From Chloroflexota bacterium (GTDB lineage: Bacteria > Chloroflexota > UBA11872): DNA of 30,234 nucleotides. The position numbers and the translations under genes are program-made. Under the pieces are notes generated by a model. The model made no database searches. It saw only the letters and a list, made by a program, of their open reading frames with translations, and was not told the DNA's origin. Shown here one piece after another: positions 16,398 to 24,659 of the stretch (positions within the stretch are counted from its first letter, which is position 1; each line of letters begins with the position of its first letter). Where the stretch lies: positions 1 through 30,234 of the forward strand of contig JAPOXI010000075.1 in assembly GCA_026707185.1 (NCBI GenBank), read 5' to 3'.

Positions 16398-16771
16398 CAG
16401 GCGCTCCGAATCTTCTCAAGCACAAACTCGGCCCCGTAGGCATACGTGCGCGACTCGTCCAGCAACAGCGCGAGGTTGGGAAACTCAATGATGCGCCAGC
16501 CGTCCCGGATGGCGTCCAGCACGGTCTGGTAGGGCCAGTCGTCGGGATCGTCCGCGCCATCCGAGAGTTCGCCGTCAATGACCGTCCTCATGCCGATCAC
16601 CTGGGTGTCCAGGGCCGTGCCGGCGGCTTGCAGGTACAGCAAATCCTGCCGGGCATTGCCAGCGGCGATTAGTTCGTCCCGAATGGTCGCGAGCGTGGAC
16701 TCGTCCAGGGTTCCGGCGCGAAGCTCCGCAATTCCCTGATCGAGCTTCGCTGTGATCGCTTCGAGCCGCAT
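16397..16771 (-). CDS. Small unknown protein coupled to the PhyH oxygenase
   Basis: A 124-aa acidic, soluble protein that I do not recognise. Helical N-terminal half (AITAKLDQGIAELRAG..., residues 5-50), then an acidic DGADDPDDWPYQTVLDAI segment and GWRIIEFPNLALLLDES, ending in a short helix. No signal, membrane segment or metal motif. The chosen ATG has GGGAACAG upstream; the longer frame from 16864 has a basic, low-complexity N terminus and is rejected. Its stop codon shares one base with the start of the PhyH gene, suggesting the two products are made together, perhaps as an enzyme and a partner or chaperone subunit. Confidence 0.7.
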   Translation of the reverse strand: MRLEAITAKLDQGIAELRAGTLDESTLATIRDELIAAGNARQDLLYLQAAGTALDTQVIGMRTVIDGELSDGADDPDDWPYQTVLDAIRDGWRIIEFPNLALLLDESRTYAYGAEFVLEKIRSA

Positions 16772-16902
16772 GGTTCTGTTCCCGGATCGTGTCAATGGAT
16801 TGTCCCGCACACGTCGAGGTCGCGATCGCCCGACCGGATTGCCGCCCGGTGTCAACCTCCGCAAATGATCCTCGGCCGCGCGGGGATTGTCGCCCGCAAC
16901 CT

Positions 16903-16923
16903 CGAACTGAGCGTTCGAACGCT
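16903..16923. promoter_or_regulatory. Palindrome with CGAAC/GTTCG arms between rarA and the 124-aa gene
   Basis: AGCGTTCGAACGCT (16910-16923) is a perfect 14-base palindrome, and CGAAC-N5-GTTCG (16903-16917) overlaps it. It lies just downstream of the rarA stop and about 130 bases upstream of the 124-aa gene start, both on the minus strand. It could be a weak terminator for the upstream operon (no U-run is present) or an operator. The arms resemble a Gram-positive SOS box, but the spacer is 5 instead of 4. Confidence 0.3.
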
Positions 16924-16935
16924 GAGGCGCGGGCG

Positions 16936-18279
16936 CTAGGGCCGATCCGGGTCACCACCGGCTGTAGGTGGTCGGGCGCGGCGCTCTTGGAGGCGCTGCC
17001 ACATTTCTCGCTCCTCACCGCCCCCGCGCCCGTCGTAGAACCGCTGGCGGCCGGGCATGTATTGCTGCGGCACCCAGTTGTCCGGGAAGTCGTGCGGATA
17101 CTGGTAGCCCACGCTCTGTCCGTGCGCCTCGGCGAGCCCCGGATGCGCGGCGCCGCGCAGGTGCAGCGGGACCTCCAGGTTCGCGCCGCGGCGGATTGCC
17201 TGCTCGGCCGCGCCCAGCGCCCGGCCGGCCGCGTTGCTCTTGGGGGCGGCGGCTAGGTAGATCGTGGCCTGGGCCAGCGCGTAACGTGCCTCCGGCAGCC
17301 CCAACCGTTCCACCGCGCTGGCCGCCGCTATTGCCAGCGGCAGCGCCTGCGGGTCCGCGTTCCCGATGTCTTCCGAGGCCAGGATGACGATCCGCCGCGC
17401 GATGAACTCCGGCGCCTCGCCACCTTCCAGCATCTTGGCCAGCCAGAACAGCGAGGCATCGGGATCGGACCCGCGCACGCTCTTGATGTAGGCCGAGATC
17501 GTGTCGTAATGCTCGTCCGCCGAGCGGTCGTAGCGAACCTGCCGGGTCAGCGCCGCCTGCCTCGCCACGTCCGCGTCCACCGCGTCGAGCCCGCGCTCGC
17601 GCGCGTAGGCGGCCGCCGACTCGATCCAGTTCAGGGCGACCCGCGCATCCCCGCCCGAGGCCGCCACGGCACCCTCGATGGCACTCTCCTCGAACCGCGG
17701 CGCTTCGGCGCCCAGCCCGTCCGCCGAGTCCAACGCGCGCTCGACAATCGCCCGCAGGTCCCCGGCCTCCAGCGGCTGCAGCCGCAGCACCCGCATCCGC
17801 GAAAGCAGCGGCGCGTTCAACTCGAAATATGGGTTCTCCGTCGTCGCGCCCCACAGCGCAATCACCCCGTCCTCCACCGCCGGCAGCAGCACGTCCTGCT
17901 GCGCCTTGTTGAAGCGGTGAATCTCGTCCAGGAATACCAGCGTTCGCTTGCGGTAGAGGTCCCGGTCGCTGGCCGCCTGCGCGATAACGCCGCGCACGTC
18001 CTTCACCGTCGCTGACACCGCGCTCAGTTCCACGAACCGCCGCTCCGTCATCGCGGCCGCAATCCGCGCCAGGCTGGTCTTGCCTGTGCCCGGGGATCCC
18101 CACAGCACCACCGACCACATCTCGTCGCGTTCCAGCGCCATTCGCAACGGCGCGCCCGGCCCTACCAGGTCGGCGTGGCCGCTGAACTCGTCCAGCGAGC
18201 GCGGACGCATCCGCGCCGCCAGGGGCATCGCCGCCGCGGCTTCTCGGGCGCCGGCGTGCGTGAACAGGTCCTCAGTCAT
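16936..18279 (-). CDS. rarA: Replication-associated recombination protein A (AAA+ clamp-loader-like)
   Basis: A 447-aa RarA/MgsA ATPase that acts at stalled replication forks. Walker A is GSPGTGKTS (61-69) and Walker B FLDEIHRF (116-123), with the sensor TTENPYFELN typical of RarA. The C-terminal tetramerisation region is complete, including YKFPHD-equivalent QYPHDFPDNWVPQQYMP. The start overlaps the stop of the DUF4129 membrane protein gene (ATGACTGA), so it is the last gene of the minus-strand operon beginning at 23408. No fusion partner such as DUF4062 is present. Confidence 0.95.
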   Translation of the reverse strand: MTEDLFTHAGAREAAAAMPLAARMRPRSLDEFSGHADLVGPGAPLRMALERDEMWSVVLWGSPGTGKTSLARIAAAMTERRFVELSAVSATVKDVRGVIAQAASDRDLYRKRTLVFLDEIHRFNKAQQDVLLPAVEDGVIALWGATTENPYFELNAPLLSRMRVLRLQPLEAGDLRAIVERALDSADGLGAEAPRFEESAIEGAVAASGGDARVALNWIESAAAYARERGLDAVDADVARQAALTRQVRYDRSADEHYDTISAYIKSVRGSDPDASLFWLAKMLEGGEAPEFIARRIVILASEDIGNADPQALPLAIAAASAVERLGLPEARYALAQATIYLAAAPKSNAAGRALGAAEQAIRRGANLEVPLHLRGAAHPGLAEAHGQSVGYQYPHDFPDNWVPQQYMPGRQRFYDGRGGGEEREMWQRLQERRARPPTAGGDPDRP

Positions 18280-19855
18280 CGGGCGGGGCTTGCAGGGCCC
18301 GCCCCACCTCGGCCTGCAGGCGGCGTGCGTGTTCCACGCCGTGGTCCGGCCCTAGCTCCGGCGCGTACCGGGCAGCCACGTACATCTCCGTCAAACCGTC
18401 CACGGCCGCCGTCGCTGTCGTGCAACGGGCGGCCAGCCGCGCCCGGTACTCGCTTGGCGTTGCCGACGCCCCCCGATGCACGCCTCGAGCCGAGGCTTCG
18501 TCCACGGTCTCGGCGTAAATCTCGTGCAGCTGCTGGCGAAGCGTCCCGCCGCCCCGTCGCCGCATCGACGCCAGATTGGCCTGCATTGCCCGCCGCCGAC
18601 CGGCCAACGCCCGAACCGACGCGCCCACCGCCTGTGCCACCGTGCGCGTCCAGCCGAACAGCCCAAGAATCGACGCCAGCAACGCCCGCAGCACGAGCAG
18701 AATGTGACTCAGCAGCGACCGGCTGGTCCGCTGTGCCGAGACCCGCCGGTAATTCCGCTGCACCGCCCGGAACAGCCAATACAGTGACAAGCTGCCGACA
18801 ATCAGAACGACAAGCGCTGCCAGGAACAACCCGAAGTCGATGCCCTCGCCGCTCGGCTGCAACAGATCTTCCGGCGGCGGCGGCTCCACCGGCCCTCCGC
18901 CCTCCGGCCGGAGCAACTCGAGCAGCCGGGCAATCAGGCTGAATCCCAGCAGCCCGATGGCCAGCACGATCCGTGCCACCCAGAGCATTCCGTCCAGGAT
19001 CACCAGCCCGAACTGCGCGAACACGTCCGTATCCGCCGCTGGAATCAGCAGCGCCACCACCAGCGCCACCACGAGCAAGACGATCGCCGAACGAATCCAG
19101 GTGCCAGTCAGCCCCGGCGCCTGCGCCGCCAGCTCCAGCGACCATTGCGAGGTCCGCCGAACCAGGTTGGCGTAGCTCAGCAGCAGCAGCACGCTCACGT
19201 AGTACAGCACCATGATGATCAGCGACGTCTGCACCACGCCCGCCTGCCGGGTCTCCGTTCCAACCGCCACGTTGAACGCCGTCAAGCCAACCAGCAGCCC
19301 GCCCGCCGTGGCCGCCAGCGAGGTCAGCTCCCCGATCGCCGCCGACCGGTCCACAAATCGTCCTCGGTCGTTCAGCCACTCGTAATACTGCGGCGACCGC
19401 TTGGACGGCGGTATCTCCGACCGCTGCGGGTGCAGTAGCTCGATGTTGCGCAGCACCCGCATGCCGGCCATCCAGGTGAGCGCCAGGATGATCACCAGCA
19501 TCAGGGCCGTCAGGTCCAGCAGCCCGCCCACGATGCCCAGCACGCCGTCCCGATCATCCGGCGCCTGCCCAAAGAACGCCGTGAGCCGCACCAGCAGCAG
19601 GATCGGCACCACCAGCGCCGCCCAGTGCTTCCAGCTATAGCTTCCCGCCGTGTGCCGCCCCCCCTGCGCCGCCACCACCATTGACACCACGAATACGGTC
19701 GTCATGATCCCCAGGAAGACGTAGGCGCGGTCCGCGCCCACGGTGATCGTCTGCATCCACAGCGTCAGTCCCGCGCCGAACAGCCCAAAGCAGACGGTCG
19801 CGATCGCGCCCAGGATCGTCCGGCTAAACGGCCGCTCGGTCGTCTCGCCAGACAC
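18272..19855 (-). CDS. DUF4129-containing multi-pass membrane protein
   Basis: A 527-aa integral membrane protein with about nine hydrophobic spans (for example near residues 12-32, 42-60, 78-97, 110-135, 205-230, 250-275, 282-310, 340-365). A cytoplasmic C-terminal region reads LHEIYAETVDEASARG...TPSEYRARLA...LTEMYVAARYAPE, the DUF4129 pattern. DUF4129 usually accompanies transglutaminase-like proteins in MoxR/DUF58 clusters; here the transglutaminase core is absent. GTG at 19855 is chosen over the longer frame (19882) because AAGGA lies 8 bases upstream. It overlaps the DUF58 stop by 32 bases and the rarA start by 8. Confidence 0.82.
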   Translation of the reverse strand: MSGETTERPFSRTILGAIATVCFGLFGAGLTLWMQTITVGADRAYVFLGIMTTVFVVSMVVAAQGGRHTAGSYSWKHWAALVVPILLLVRLTAFFGQAPDDRDGVLGIVGGLLDLTALMLVIILALTWMAGMRVLRNIELLHPQRSEIPPSKRSPQYYEWLNDRGRFVDRSAAIGELTSLAATAGGLLVGLTAFNVAVGTETRQAGVVQTSLIIMVLYYVSVLLLLSYANLVRRTSQWSLELAAQAPGLTGTWIRSAIVLLVVALVVALLIPAADTDVFAQFGLVILDGMLWVARIVLAIGLLGFSLIARLLELLRPEGGGPVEPPPPEDLLQPSGEGIDFGLFLAALVVLIVGSLSLYWLFRAVQRNYRRVSAQRTSRSLLSHILLVLRALLASILGLFGWTRTVAQAVGASVRALAGRRRAMQANLASMRRRGGGTLRQQLHEIYAETVDEASARGVHRGASATPSEYRARLAARCTTATAAVDGLTEMYVAARYAPELGPDHGVEHARRLQAEVGRALQAPPDD

Positions 19856-21065
19856 GCACGTGTTCCTTGTCCGTAATCGCAAACGCCGTCAGGCCGGCGG
19901 CCCGCGCGGCGCCCGCGGCCAGCGTGGCCGCCGACCCGTCGGTGAACACCACGATCACCCGATGGCCCAGTTTGCGTTGCGCCACCAAACTCGCCAACAG
20001 CTCGTTCGACCGCAAACCCGTCAGCACGATCAGCGTCGCCCCCCACGGCAGCGAGCGGCCGGCCGTCGTGACCGCCTGCCCGGCGTTCTCCCCCGCGAGC
20101 AGTTCCACTCGCGCCAGCAGGTCCAGGCACGACATCAGGTGCCCGCGACCGCGCCCAATCGGAACGTGTGGAACGCGCCCGCTCATTCGCTCCCGCATTT
20201 CCTCGTGCGAACCGCCCCGCACCCCGCCCAGGTAGATCGGGTCGAGTCCGTTCACGACGATTCCCACGCTTTGCCGGTTCTCGAGCATGAAGGTCGCCAG
20301 CGATGCCGCCGCCGTCACCGCCATCTCCGAGGCCGGCCCGCGCCACATACGGCTGTAGCTGGCGTGGTCCAGGTCCACCAGGATCTGCACTTCGTGGCTC
20401 ACCGCCGGCTCCAGGCTGCGCACCATCAGGTGCCCCACCGCCGCCGTCGCCTTCCAGTTGATCAGCCGCTGCGAATCCCCCGGCTCATAGTCTCGCGACC
20501 CCACCACGCGAAGCGGATCGTGATAAATCCGCTGATGCGACCGCATGTCCCCGAACGGCGTATTCGACTCGACCTGGAACGCTTCGATCGGAATCACCTG
20601 CGGATACACGATCACGAACTCCGCCGTGTCGATCAGCAGATCCTGGCTCGCCAGTCCAAACACGTCCCCAAACCGAACTTGGAGCGGGCCCAGCCGGTGG
20701 TATCCGCGATGCGTCGCGGGCAGTGTGTACTCAATCGTCGTCGACCCCTTGGGCCGCAGCCGCACGACCTGTCGTAGGGCGTCGTACGTCGCGATCCTGG
20801 TGGGCAACGCCTCGCGGACGCTCAGCCATGGCACCGGCAGCAACGACTGATTCTCGATATAAATCGTCACCGTCACGGTCTCGTCCTGGAACACGCGCCG
20901 CCCAAACTCCCGCCGCACCCGCAACCCCCGCCGCATCCGCCATACCCAGAGGTGGGTCAGGACCAGCACGGCGATCAACAGATACGACGCCAGGAACAGA
21001 AACGTAAATCGTGTGAAAAATGCCGCTCCCAGCAGCACCACCGTCAGAATGATCAGGCCAGGCAT
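19824..21065 (-). CDS. DUF58 domain-containing protein
   Basis: A 413-aa protein with two N-terminal membrane helices (about residues 3-40), a beta-rich middle, and the DUF58 motif RDYEPGDSQRLINWKATA near residue 215, followed by a von Willebrand A-like region (VQILVDLD). DUF58 proteins are partners of MoxR ATPases and are thought to help mature envelope or enzyme complexes. The MoxR gene lies 117 bases upstream and the DUF4129 protein overlaps downstream. The MIDAS-like residues are only partly recognisable. Role in this organism is inferred. Confidence 0.9.
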   Translation of the reverse strand: MPGLIILTVVLLGAAFFTRFTFLFLASYLLIAVLVLTHLWVWRMRRGLRVRREFGRRVFQDETVTVTIYIENQSLLPVPWLSVREALPTRIATYDALRQVVRLRPKGSTTIEYTLPATHRGYHRLGPLQVRFGDVFGLASQDLLIDTAEFVIVYPQVIPIEAFQVESNTPFGDMRSHQRIYHDPLRVVGSRDYEPGDSQRLINWKATAAVGHLMVRSLEPAVSHEVQILVDLDHASYSRMWRGPASEMAVTAAASLATFMLENRQSVGIVVNGLDPIYLGGVRGGSHEEMRERMSGRVPHVPIGRGRGHLMSCLDLLARVELLAGENAGQAVTTAGRSLPWGATLIVLTGLRSNELLASLVAQRKLGHRVIVVFTDGSAATLAAGAARAAGLTAFAITDKEHVRVWRDDRAAV

Positions 21066-21182
21066 GGCTCACGCTCGCGCAGCCTTGGCTTTCCGAGGCA
21101 ACCTGCCGGTCGGTCGGTACCGCAGCCGCGGGACGGGGCGCGCACTCGCACACCCATGGCATCGATCAACAGCTGAACGGAA

Positions 21183-22154
21183 TCAGCTCGCTCCATCGCC
21201 CTCGTCAACCAGGCGTAGCTCGGTCGACTCCATCAGCGAGCGCACCAGAGCATCCGAAGTAACCCCGCGCAGCGAGTGCTCGGCCGACACCAGCACCCGG
21301 TGGGCAAGAATCGAAGGCGCCAGTTCCTTCACGTCGTCGGGCAGCACGTAGCTGCGGCCCCGAACCGCCGCCAGGGCCTGAGCGGCCCGATGCAACGCCA
21401 GCGAGCCGCGCGGGCTGGCGCCCAGGGCAACTTCCGGTCGCTCGCGCGTGGCTCGCACCAGGCGCAGCAGGAAATCGATCACCGTGTCGTCAACGTGAAC
21501 GTCGCCCACGCCGCGCTGCAAGTCGGCCAGCGTCTGGAGATCCGAGACCTGTTGCAGGTCGTCGATCGGGTGCCCATGCCGCTGCCCATCCAGGACGTTC
21601 CGTTCGTCGGCGAACGTCGGATAACCCAGCGACAGGCGCATCATGAATCGGTCCAGCTGCGCCTCCGGCAGCGGAAAGGTGCCTTCAAACTCAACCGGAT
21701 TCTGCGTGGCCAGCACAATAAACGGCGTTGGCAGCGGTCGCGTCACACCGTCCGCGCTGACCTGCGCTTCGCTCATCGCCTCCAATAGAGCCGACTGCGT
21801 TCGTGGTGTGGCCCGGTTGATCTCGTCGGCCAGGAGCACGTTCGCGAACACCGGCCCGGCCCGAAACTCAAACTCGCCGGACTTCTGGTTGAAGACGGAT
21901 ACGCCCGTGACATCGTTCGGGAGCAGGTCCGGCGTGAACTGGATGCGCCGGAACTCACCGCCCAGCGAGATGGCGATCGACCTGGCCAGCATGGTCTTCC
22001 CGGTGCCTGGAACGTCGTCCAGCAGGACGTGCCCTCGACATAGCAGGGCCACCAGGATGCGCTCGATTTCGGCGTCCTTGCCCAGAATGACCTTGCCGAC
22101 GTTGGTGCTGAGCGTCTGCCGCAGCTCAGCAAAAGGTGCCGGGTCAATTGCCAC
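21183..22154 (-). CDS. MoxR family AAA+ ATPase (first copy, with DUF58 cluster)
   Basis: A 323-aa MoxR ATPase. Walker A in DDVPGTGKT (46-54), FTPDLLPNDVTG as the family insert, Walker B in VLLADEINRATP, sensor in [24 protein letters not shown], and arginine finger region SPRGS. MoxR proteins act as chaperone-like remodellers for DUF58/VWA partner proteins. The start is 18 bases downstream of the HtrA stop, so the two are probably co-transcribed, and DUF58 follows. A second MoxR gene lies at 25275-26222 with similar sequence. Confidence 0.95.
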   Translation of the reverse strand: MAIDPAPFAELRQTLSTNVGKVILGKDAEIERILVALLCRGHVLLDDVPGTGKTMLARSIAISLGGEFRRIQFTPDLLPNDVTGVSVFNQKSGEFEFRAGPVFANVLLADEINRATPRTQSALLEAMSEAQVSADGVTRPLPTPFIVLATQNPVEFEGTFPLPEAQLDRFMMRLSLGYPTFADERNVLDGQRHGHPIDDLQQVSDLQTLADLQRGVGDVHVDDTVIDFLLRLVRATRERPEVALGASPRGSLALHRAAQALAAVRGRSYVLPDDVKELAPSILAHRVLVSAEHSLRGVTSDALVRSLMESTELRLVDEGDGAS

Positions 22155-22172
22155 GCCGGGCCTCCGTTTTAG

Positions 22173-23408
22173 CTATTGATCGGGACGACGCCCCAATCTA
22201 ACCCGAGTTTCCTGCGGCTGATCGTCGCCGCCCGGCCGGATGTACTCAATCGCGACCTCACGGCCCGGACTGTACTGTGCCAGAACGCGGCTCAGCGCGC
22301 CCGCATCCGGCACCGTCGCCTCGCCAATGGCAACGAGAATGTCGCCGGGGCGCAGGCCGCCCTCGTCGGCCGGACTCCCGGCGGTCACCTGCACCGCGAC
22401 GATCCCCTGGCTGACCGGGAGATCGAACTGCCGCGCCACACTGCGAGTGATCGTGGCTGGCACCAGGCCAAGGAAGCCTCGCTCGACCTGGCCGCTCTCG
22501 ATCAGCTCGGCGATGATCGGCCTGGCGCCGTCGATCGCAATCGCGAATCCGATGCCCGCGAACGAACCCGCCCCTGCGGAATTCACCCCCACGACTTCCC
22601 CATAGCGATTCAGCAAGGGGCCGCCGCTATTCCCGGGGTTAATCGAGGCGTCGGTCTGGATCAGGTCGCTAAGCGTCAGGCGCTGAGTCCCGACGTTCGT
22701 GATCGTTCGGTCAAGCGCGCTGACCACGCCCACGGTGACCGTCGGTCCGCCTGGCAGATCAAGCGCGTGCCCGATCGCGACAACAGACTCGCCGATCCGA
22801 AGATCAGCGGACCGGCCGAGCGCAATCGGCGGCAGGCCGGAGGCGTCCACGCGCAGCACCGCCAGGTCGGTCTGCGGATCGCGGCCAACCACCGTGGCGT
22901 CATACAGATCCCCCGCGTAGGTCGTCACCACGATCAGTTCCGCGTTGGCTACTACGTGGTTGTTGGTGACGATCAGGCCCTCGGCGTCGATCACGAACCC
23001 CGTGCCAACGCCGCCGCCCGGCATAGTTCGACCACTGTTGTCGCGCGCAACCGATTCCGTCGCAATGTGCACGATCGACGGCCGAGCCAGTTGCACCAGG
23101 TCCTCCGTCCGGAGCTCCTGCCGCATGTCGGACCTCGAAGGCGTCGGGACCGAAGTCTCATCCCGGGTCGACGTTGCAACGCCGAGACTCGTCGGAGGTA
23201 AGACACTTGAGGGAATCCGTGCCTGAGCTATCCCGGTCGGCTTCGCCTCAAGCCGACCGGCGGCTTCCGGCCCCGTCGCATCAACCGACGATAGCCCGCG
23301 GCCGTCAAGCGTCTGGCATGCGGCGGCCAGGGCAATCAGCGCGGCCACCACCCCGCTGGCGCACAGGAATCGCGTCAGCCGCAACGTCCGACCCGCACAT
23401 CGTTCCAT
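22173..23408 (-). CDS. HtrA/DegP-like serine protease, probable lipoprotein
   Basis: A 411-aa S1C trypsin-like protease with one PDZ domain. The catalytic triad is H151 (TNNHVV), D181 (QTDLAV) and S261 (GNSGGPL), all intact. The PDZ domain spans about 310-400. The N terminus has a basic stretch, a hydrophobic core (ASGVVAALIALAAA) and Cys31, suggesting lipoprotein anchoring, though Leu is at -4 rather than -3 of the lipobox. Role: envelope protein quality control. ATG 23408 is chosen; the longer frame to 23657 lacks a signal peptide and covers another gene. First gene of the operon running to rarA. Confidence 0.92.
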   Translation of the reverse strand: MERCAGRTLRLTRFLCASGVVAALIALAAACQTLDGRGLSSVDATGPEAAGRLEAKPTGIAQARIPSSVLPPTSLGVATSTRDETSVPTPSRSDMRQELRTEDLVQLARPSIVHIATESVARDNSGRTMPGGGVGTGFVIDAEGLIVTNNHVVANAELIVVTTYAGDLYDATVVGRDPQTDLAVLRVDASGLPPIALGRSADLRIGESVVAIGHALDLPGGPTVTVGVVSALDRTITNVGTQRLTLSDLIQTDASINPGNSGGPLLNRYGEVVGVNSAGAGSFAGIGFAIAIDGARPIIAELIESGQVERGFLGLVPATITRSVARQFDLPVSQGIVAVQVTAGSPADEGGLRPGDILVAIGEATVPDAGALSRVLAQYSPGREVAIEYIRPGGDDQPQETRVRLGRRPDQ

Positions 23409-23444
23409 GGCACCAACGTGACCGCTGGCAGGTACGATTTCAGC

Positions 23445-23463
23445 GAGAACGACCACCGTTCTC
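23445..23463. promoter_or_regulatory. Inverted repeat in the htrA / small-gene divergent region
   Basis: GAGAACG-ACCAC-CGTTCTC is a perfect 7-bp inverted repeat with a 5-base spacer, in the 66-base gap between the divergent HtrA gene (start 23408) and the small gene at 23475. It ends 11 bases before the small gene ATG. It may be an operator controlling either gene, or a hairpin in the 5' leader of the small gene. Confidence 0.4.
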
Positions 23464-23474
23464 ACCAAACCCTT

Positions 23475-23774
23475 ATGAACGCAAGCCCAAGCGACCCTGA
23501 GGCATTCCTGCAGCCGGCCGCCATCACGCTGCCGAAGGGTGATTGGTACGTGGAGCCGCCGGTGGACGGTGACTACGACGTCAGCGCCCAGACCGACGGA
23601 GCGCGAGGCCAGTACATCAGCATGACCTACCCCCAGGGCTTTCAGGCCTGCGTCCACATCGACGACCTGGGCGTCCTTCGCTGTCAGCTCTACCGCTACA
23701 ACGGCGCATGGCCCTGCGACGTCGATTACGCCAACCTTCGCATCCGCTTCCGCGCTGTCCCGGGCCCCGCATGA
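23475..23774 (+). CDS. Small unknown protein overlapping nadC
   Basis: A 99-aa soluble protein I do not recognise. Acidic and aromatic rich, with PKGDWYVEPPVDGDYDV (about 21-37), YISMTYPQGFQACVHIDDLG (58-77) and YNGAWPCD. Two cysteines (Cys68 region and CDVDY) but no metal-ligand pattern. The stop overlaps the nadC ATG by 4 bases (ATGA at 23771-23774), so translational coupling to nadC is likely. The ATG is chosen by position; the extra 19 codons upstream (23418) include poor-quality sequence that overlaps the inverted repeat. Confidence 0.65.
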   Translation: MNASPSDPEAFLQPAAITLPKGDWYVEPPVDGDYDVSAQTDGARGQYISMTYPQGFQACVHIDDLGVLRCQLYRYNGAWPCDVDYANLRIRFRAVPGPA

Positions 23775-24625
23775 AGGCCCCCGCCTCGAACCACGATGCC
23801 ATCGCCCGGGCGGTCGCCCTCGCCTTGGCCGAGGACATCGGCACAGGCGACCTCACCAGCCAGGCCGTGGTCCCTGAGCACGCACGCCTTCGTGCCGAGC
23901 TCACCGTCCGCGAACCGCTCACGCTCGCCGGCCTGCCTGTCGTCCACGAGGTTTACCGGCAACTTGGCGACCCCGAGGCCCTCGACGATGCCGTCCCCGA
24001 AGGCGCGCGACTTCAGCCCGGCGAGGTCGTGGGAATCATCGATTGCAACGCCCGCCTGGCCCTCACCGGCGAACGCACCGCCCTCAACTTCCTCCAGCGC
24101 CTCAGCGGCATCGCCACGCTCACTCGCACGTTCGTCGACGAGATCGCGGGAACCGGTGCCTCCATCCTCGACACCCGCAAAACCGTCCCCGGCCTCCGCG
24201 CCCTGGACAAGTACGCCGTGGCCATGGGCGGCGGCGTCAACCACCGCTTCGGCTTATTCGACGCAATCCTCATTAAGGACAACCACATTGCCGCGGCCGG
24301 CGGCGTCACCGCCGCCCTGAGCGCCGCGCGCACGGCCAGCCGGAATGGCGCTCGTGTCCAGATCGAGGTGGACACGCTCGACCAGCTCGACGAAGCACTG
24401 GCCGCTGGCGCGCAGTTCATCCTGCTGGACAATATGACGCCCGGCCAGGTTCAGACTGCCGTGAATCGAACGGCAAGGCGTGCCCGCCTGGAGGTCAGCG
24501 GCCTCGTCAACCTCGGCAACGTACGCGCCTACGCCGAAACCGGAGTCGACGACATCTCCATCGGCTCGCTCACCCACTCGCCCCGCGCCGTCGACATCGG
24601 GCTGGACGCGACCGAACTGGCCTAG
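23771..24625 (+). CDS. nadC: Nicotinate-nucleotide pyrophosphorylase (quinolinate phosphoribosyltransferase)
   Basis: A 284-aa NadC that converts quinolinate and PRPP to nicotinate mononucleotide in de novo NAD synthesis. Conserved features in order: EDIGTGDLTS (21-30), LNFLQRLSGIATLTR, DTRKTVPGLRALDKYAVAMGGGVNHRFGLFDAILIKDNH (the substrate-binding core), VDTLDQL, ILLDNMTPG and SIGSLTHSP. Full length. No nadA or nadB in the window. ATG 23771 is at the 4-base overlap with the small gene; the upstream frame at 23708 is a shadow of that gene. Confidence 0.96.
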   Translation: MKAPASNHDAIARAVALALAEDIGTGDLTSQAVVPEHARLRAELTVREPLTLAGLPVVHEVYRQLGDPEALDDAVPEGARLQPGEVVGIIDCNARLALTGERTALNFLQRLSGIATLTRTFVDEIAGTGASILDTRKTVPGLRALDKYAVAMGGGVNHRFGLFDAILIKDNHIAAAGGVTAALSAARTASRNGARVQIEVDTLDQLDEALAAGAQFILLDNMTPGQVQTAVNRTARRARLEVSGLVNLGNVRAYAETGVDDISIGSLTHSPRAVDIGLDATELA

Positions 24626-24659
24626 CCGTCCATTCCCTCCGGCCCACGTCGCGTCAGGC

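Noticed and set aside
16903..16917. LexA/SOS box near the rarA gene
   Set aside because: Arms fit but the spacer is 5 rather than 4, and it lies downstream of rarA, so it cannot control it.
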